Notes under the pieces: generated by a model
Told to the model about the DNA's origin: nothing
The model's input: only the letters and a program-made list of their open reading frames with translations
The model's database searches: none
Assembly (NCBI GenBank): GCA_030682795.1
Contig: JAUXNJ010000044.1
Coordinates: 35,098 to 99,097 of the forward strand
From: Sphingobacteriaceae bacterium
Lineage (GTDB): Bacteria; Bacteroidota; Bacteroidia; UBA7662
Length of the DNA: 64,000 nucleotides
Reading direction: 5' to 3'
Shown here: positions 61,477 through 64,000 of the stretch, one piece after another
Numbering within the stretch: the stretch's first letter is position 1
Layout of the letters: every line of letters begins with the position of its first letter
Program-made: the position numbers and the translations under genes

Positions 61477-61766
61477 GACTGGAATTTTAAAAGCACAATC
61501 ACAATGCCGAGTAACAAAGTGGCGAGGATCACCCCTCTTACTTTATCGTATTGTTGCCGACTGATAAGCAGCCAAAAGCTGCCTAAGTTAGCCAAGGCAC
61601 ATAAACTTAATACTGGCGCAAGCAAACGGCCTTTGGCTTGGCGTTCGAGGAATTCCAGCAAGGAGGTATCGCCGCCTTTCCACAAGAAAAATAGCAGCAA
61701 AAGTGCAACCGGGCCTAATAAGCCAAGGGTCAAGCCAGTTAAAAGTCCTTTAGCCTGCTTGTTCAA
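61473..61766 (-). CDS. Small three-helix membrane protein between surE and lpxB
   Basis: 97 residues, no named family. Hydrophobic helices at about 8-28, 48-66 and 76-93, with a loop Gly-Gly-Asp-Thr at 31-34 and basic N-terminal residues. It overlaps surE by 17 bases and lpxB by four, so the three are translated as a unit. A lipid- or envelope-related role is suggested only by that position. Confidence 0.82.
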   Translation of the reverse strand: MNKQAKGLLTGLTLGLLGPVALLLLFFLWKGGDTSLLEFLERQAKGRLLAPVLSLCALANLGSFWLLISRQQYDKVRGVILATLLLGIVIVLLKFQS

Positions 61767-62529
61767 AATTCCAGTTGTTGAGGTAAGGAATGGCGTGGTG
61801 CGCTGTTAGGTCGAATTGCACTGGCACCATGCTGGCGAAATTGTTGGCCAAGGCCCATTCGTCGGTATCGGTGCTGTTTTCGAGCAATTGGAATTCGCCC
61901 ACCATCCAATAGTATTTTTTATGATGTGGGTCGGTGCGCTCTTCAAAATTCTCACTCCATTTGGCGGAGGCTTGGCGACACACTTTGATGCCTTTAAAAT
62001 CGGCTGCAGCAATTTTGGGGATGTTGACGTTGAGCAACGTTCCGGGCATGAGGCCATTTTGGAGGATGAGCTGGGCAACTTGCTGGGCGACTTTAGCGGC
62101 CAAAGTGAAATCAGCGTCGTAAGCAAAGTCACAAAGCGAGAAGCCTACGCTGGGGATGCCTTCGATGGCGCCTTCTACCGCAGCCGACATGGTGCCGGAG
62201 TAAATCACATTCACCGAGCTATTGGCCCCGTGGTTGATGCCACTTACTAGCAGGTCTGGTTTTCTCTGGAGAATGCGGTCAACGGCTAATTTCACACAGT
62301 CTACCGGTGTGCCAGTGGTTTCGTAGGCCTTGTGCTTGCCAAATAAGCCGGTTTTTTCATTGATGCGCAGGGGTTCACCAATGGTAACGGCGTGTCCCAT
62401 GCCCGATTGAGGGCGGTCGGGAGCTACAATGACCAGTTCGCCCAAGTGCTCAACGGCTTCAATGAGCGCTTTGATGCCGGGGGCGTGGATGCCGTCGTCG
62501 TTACAAACTAAAATAAGGGGTCGTGCCAA
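61750..62529 (-). CDS. surE: 5'/3'-nucleotidase SurE
   Basis: 259 residues from a TTG start (no ATG precedes the conserved N-terminus). Metal-dependent phosphatase for nucleoside 5'- and 3'-monophosphates, linked to stationary-phase survival. CNDDGIHAPG with metal ligands Asp11/Asp12 at 9-18, APDRPQSGMGHAVT near 36-49, TTGTPVDCVKLA near 71-82, SGINHGANSSVNVIYSGTMSAAVEGAI near 95-121. Complete. First gene of the surE-lpxB unit. Confidence 0.96.
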   Translation of the reverse strand: MARPLILVCNDDGIHAPGIKALIEAVEHLGELVIVAPDRPQSGMGHAVTIGEPLRINEKTGLFGKHKAYETTGTPVDCVKLAVDRILQRKPDLLVSGINHGANSSVNVIYSGTMSAAVEGAIEGIPSVGFSLCDFAYDADFTLAAKVAQQVAQLILQNGLMPGTLLNVNIPKIAAADFKGIKVCRQASAKWSENFEERTDPHHKKYYWMVGEFQLLENSTDTDEWALANNFASMVPVQFDLTAHHAIPYLNNWNFEQAG

Positions 62530-62539
62530 AACTGTTTTT

Positions 62540-63649
62540 TTACAAAGCTACATCATTCCATCGGCTGCCCGTATGTTGCTCGTAGCGCTTTTTGAAACGT
62601 TTAATATTAACTTCATCTTCGATTTGTCCTTCACCGCACAAGAATTTGGCGAATTGCAAGGCAAAATAGGGGGCAACCATCACGCCTTTGGTACCTAGAC
62701 CGTTAAAAATGCCTAAGCGTGCTTGCTCTGGATGCAGGCCAAGTAAGGGACGGCGGTCGGCTACGGTAGGGCGAATGCCTCCTTGGTGGTTGAGGAGTTC
62801 GTAAGTGCCACTGTACACGGCCTCAAATTTGGTCAGCAACTCGGCTTTGCCAGCGGCGGTAGGTCCTGGCTCCAGCTGTTCCCATTCATAAGTGGCGCCT
62901 AAGCGGTAGGTATCGTTGCCCAGGGGCAAGATGAAAAAGCCAGCGTTATAAATTTGTTCGAGTTTGATGTCGGGGATGCGCAGGGTCAGGATGTCGCCTT
63001 GTGCCGGCTTTGTGGGGAGCCAGTTGAACCAGCGGTCTTGGCGCTCAAATTGCCCTCTGCAAAGCACCAGCTGTTGGGCCTGGAAGTTATGCCAGCGCAA
63101 GCCTTGGGTTGAAAAATGAACGTCACTGAGCGAAAAGGGCTGCTCAAGCAGACTGCCGTTGGCCAGGCGCATCGCGCTGTCGGCTTGCAAATATGCCGGT
63201 AAATTGAGCCAGCCAGCTTGTTGCACCAAACCTTGTTTGGCCTTGGTGTCGATGTTTTGGGGCAGTAAAGTAGGTTTATCCGGACTTAAATAAGCGGCAT
63301 AAGCGGGGTCAAGTAGCCGCTCTTTCCAACGTTGGTCAGCGGCTTCATCCGGAAAAACACGCAGTATTTCCAGATTTTGAAGCATGTTTATTCCCAGGCG
63401 AGTGCTTTCTGAAGTGTAAAAGCTGAGGGCCGCAGGCAGCAGCTCATCTACCCGCCACGATTTTAGCAGTAAGCGAAAGGTTAGCGGGTTCCACATGCCA
63501 GAGGCCACTTGAGAAGCAGCACCTGGCAAGGGCTGATCGATGATCAATACCTTTTTACCAGCTTGTTCGAGCGCACTCGCGAGCGTTGCGCCGGCCAAAC
63601 CATGACCAATGAGGAGCACATCGCAGGCGGTATCTACTTCTGGTTTCAT
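62540..63649 (-). CDS. FAD-dependent (D-amino-acid oxidase-like) oxidoreductase
   Basis: 369 residues from ATG 63649; a longer in-frame extension would run through the promoter and lacks similarity. FAD motif DVLLIGHGLAGATLASALEQAG at 10-31, Asp/Glu ribose site VLIIDQP, the GAASQVASGMWNPL segment and the C-terminal GGIRPTVADRRPLLG and FNGLGTKGVMVAPYFA of the DAO family (glycine oxidase, TrmC C-terminal domain type). The GMWNP wording is seen in a Bacteroidota-typical subgroup; substrate not known. A near-consensus -7 element lies six bases upstream. Confidence 0.88.
   Translation of the reverse strand: MKPEVDTACDVLLIGHGLAGATLASALEQAGKKVLIIDQPLPGAASQVASGMWNPLTFRLLLKSWRVDELLPAALSFYTSESTRLGINMLQNLEILRVFPDEAADQRWKERLLDPAYAAYLSPDKPTLLPQNIDTKAKQGLVQQAGWLNLPAYLQADSAMRLANGSLLEQPFSLSDVHFSTQGLRWHNFQAQQLVLCRGQFERQDRWFNWLPTKPAQGDILTLRIPDIKLEQIYNAGFFILPLGNDTYRLGATYEWEQLEPGPTAAGKAELLTKFEAVYSGTYELLNHQGGIRPTVADRRPLLGLHPEQARLGIFNGLGTKGVMVAPYFALQFAKFLCGEGQIEDEVNIKRFKKRYEQHTGSRWNDVAL
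62543..62550 (-). promoter_or_regulatory. -7 promoter element TAGCTTTG of surE-lpxB
   Basis: TAnnTTTG match on the minus strand, 13 nt before the TTG start, overlapping the end of the upstream oxidoreductase gene. Confidence 0.55.
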
Positions 63650-63655
63650 ATCGGG

Positions 63656-63663
63656 CAAAGGTC
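63656..63663 (-). promoter_or_regulatory. Near-consensus -7 element GACCTTTG
   Basis: One mismatch from TAnnTTTG on the minus strand, six bases before the ATG at 63649. Confidence 0.4.
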
Positions 63664-63901
63664 GTAAATCGGAGAACAAAATGCGGCAGGTTAAAATTTT
63701 ATGGATAGGGATGCTGCTGAGCGTTGGGAATACCATTTGAATGGCAATGTTTGCAACAAACAAGCTAGCTCTAAACAAATCGCGCCAATTGTGGTTTAAA
63801 AAATCACGTTTTAGATTTTATGCAATATATTTAAGGTTCTGAATCAATTTTAAAAATTCAAATCACTGTTGTCCGGAATAATTTTTAAAAAAGCTTAGGC
63901 C

Positions 63902-63928
63902 AAAAAAAGCCCGGTCGAAAGACCAGGC
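63902..63928 (-). terminator. Minus-strand intrinsic terminator
   Basis: GCC-C-GGTC / GACC-A-GGC stem with a GAAA loop on the plus strand; read on the minus strand it is followed by seven T. It would end a minus-strand transcript entering from beyond the window edge. The bases between 63664 and 63901 show no gene. Confidence 0.6.
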
Positions 63929-63967
63929 CAATATGGTAACTTTAGAGTACCACCAAAAAAGTTAACC

Positions 63968-64000
63968 ATGGCCAAAAATAGCTTTTTTTCAGGCACCACA
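63968..64000 (+). CDS. First 11 codons of an unidentified gene (3'-truncated by window edge)
   Basis: ATG followed by AKNSFFSGTT. A TAACTTTA sequence (63936-63943), one mismatch from the -7 element, lies 24 nt upstream. Too short to identify, and the minus-strand terminator just before it argues that the opposite strand may be the transcribed one. Confidence 0.3.
   Translation, partial: MAKNSFFSGTT

Overview
The window is a piece of a Bacteroidota chromosome of moderate GC. This is shown by type IX secretion (T9SS) sorting domains on at least five proteins, a SusC/SusD pair, an S46 dipeptidyl-peptidase, Omp28-like and DUF6029 proteins, MauE and DoxX membrane proteins, two tandem rhomboids, many signal peptides cleaved just before Gln, and promoters of the Bacteroidota type (a TAnnTTTG -7 element) instead of Shine-Dalgarno-led starts. 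I cannot place it below phylum. It looks like an aerobic environmental polymer degrader and not a gut Bacteroides.

Layout. 1-6770: end of a PAP2 phosphatase, a stand-alone T9SS tail protein, lpdA, an AT-rich two-gene module (GNAT-like protein plus 51-residue partner), an S46 peptidase, a lipoprotein and smpB. 6771-15294: ftsK-lolA, then a two-gene operon for large T9SS-secreted proteins. That operon has repeats of the same family on both sides, and its first gene is put out of frame by a run of ten G in the signal peptide. 15295-25000: glutaminyl cyclase, cysS, an EEP nuclease, two rhomboids, mutL, a small membrane protein and an S9 peptidase. 25106-33391: LVIVD-type lipoprotein/outer-membrane triad, DoxX, FkbM methyltransferase, an M16 peptidase pair, scpA, a bile-acid-type symporter, tRNA-Phe and a DUF2179 protein. 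33564-42289: starch-type locus with SusC, SusD, a modular GH13 enzyme and a small secreted protein that shares the GH13 N-terminal module. 42466-50274: pfkA, a BadF-family sugar kinase, a TlpA thioredoxin, and an operon of DUF6029, three Omp28-like lipoproteins (the last frameshifted) and a FAD oxidoreductase. 50383-59430: parE, DUF547, yciH, nadC, DUF4783, a MauE-thioredoxin fusion, an M20 dipeptidase and a sigma-54 response regulator. 59772-60347: a GIY-YIG remnant and an array of tRNA-Ala-derived sequences of which only one is intact. 60364-64000: lpxB, a small membrane protein, surE, a FAD oxidoreductase and the first codons of a further gene.

How the genes fit together. Much of the window serves the cell envelope: export with Q-start signal peptides (and a cyclase that could seal the new N-terminus), T9SS cargo, glycan uptake, periplasmic and outer-membrane thiol chemistry, and peptide degradation (S46, S9, M16, M20). 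The strongest candidates for unusual biology are the poly-G switch-like frameshift inside a repeat-flanked secreted-protein cassette, the GNAT-like/51-residue pair, the tRNA-Ala fragment array beside a GIY-YIG gene, and a set of promoters whose -7 element ends only 3-6 nt before the start codon.
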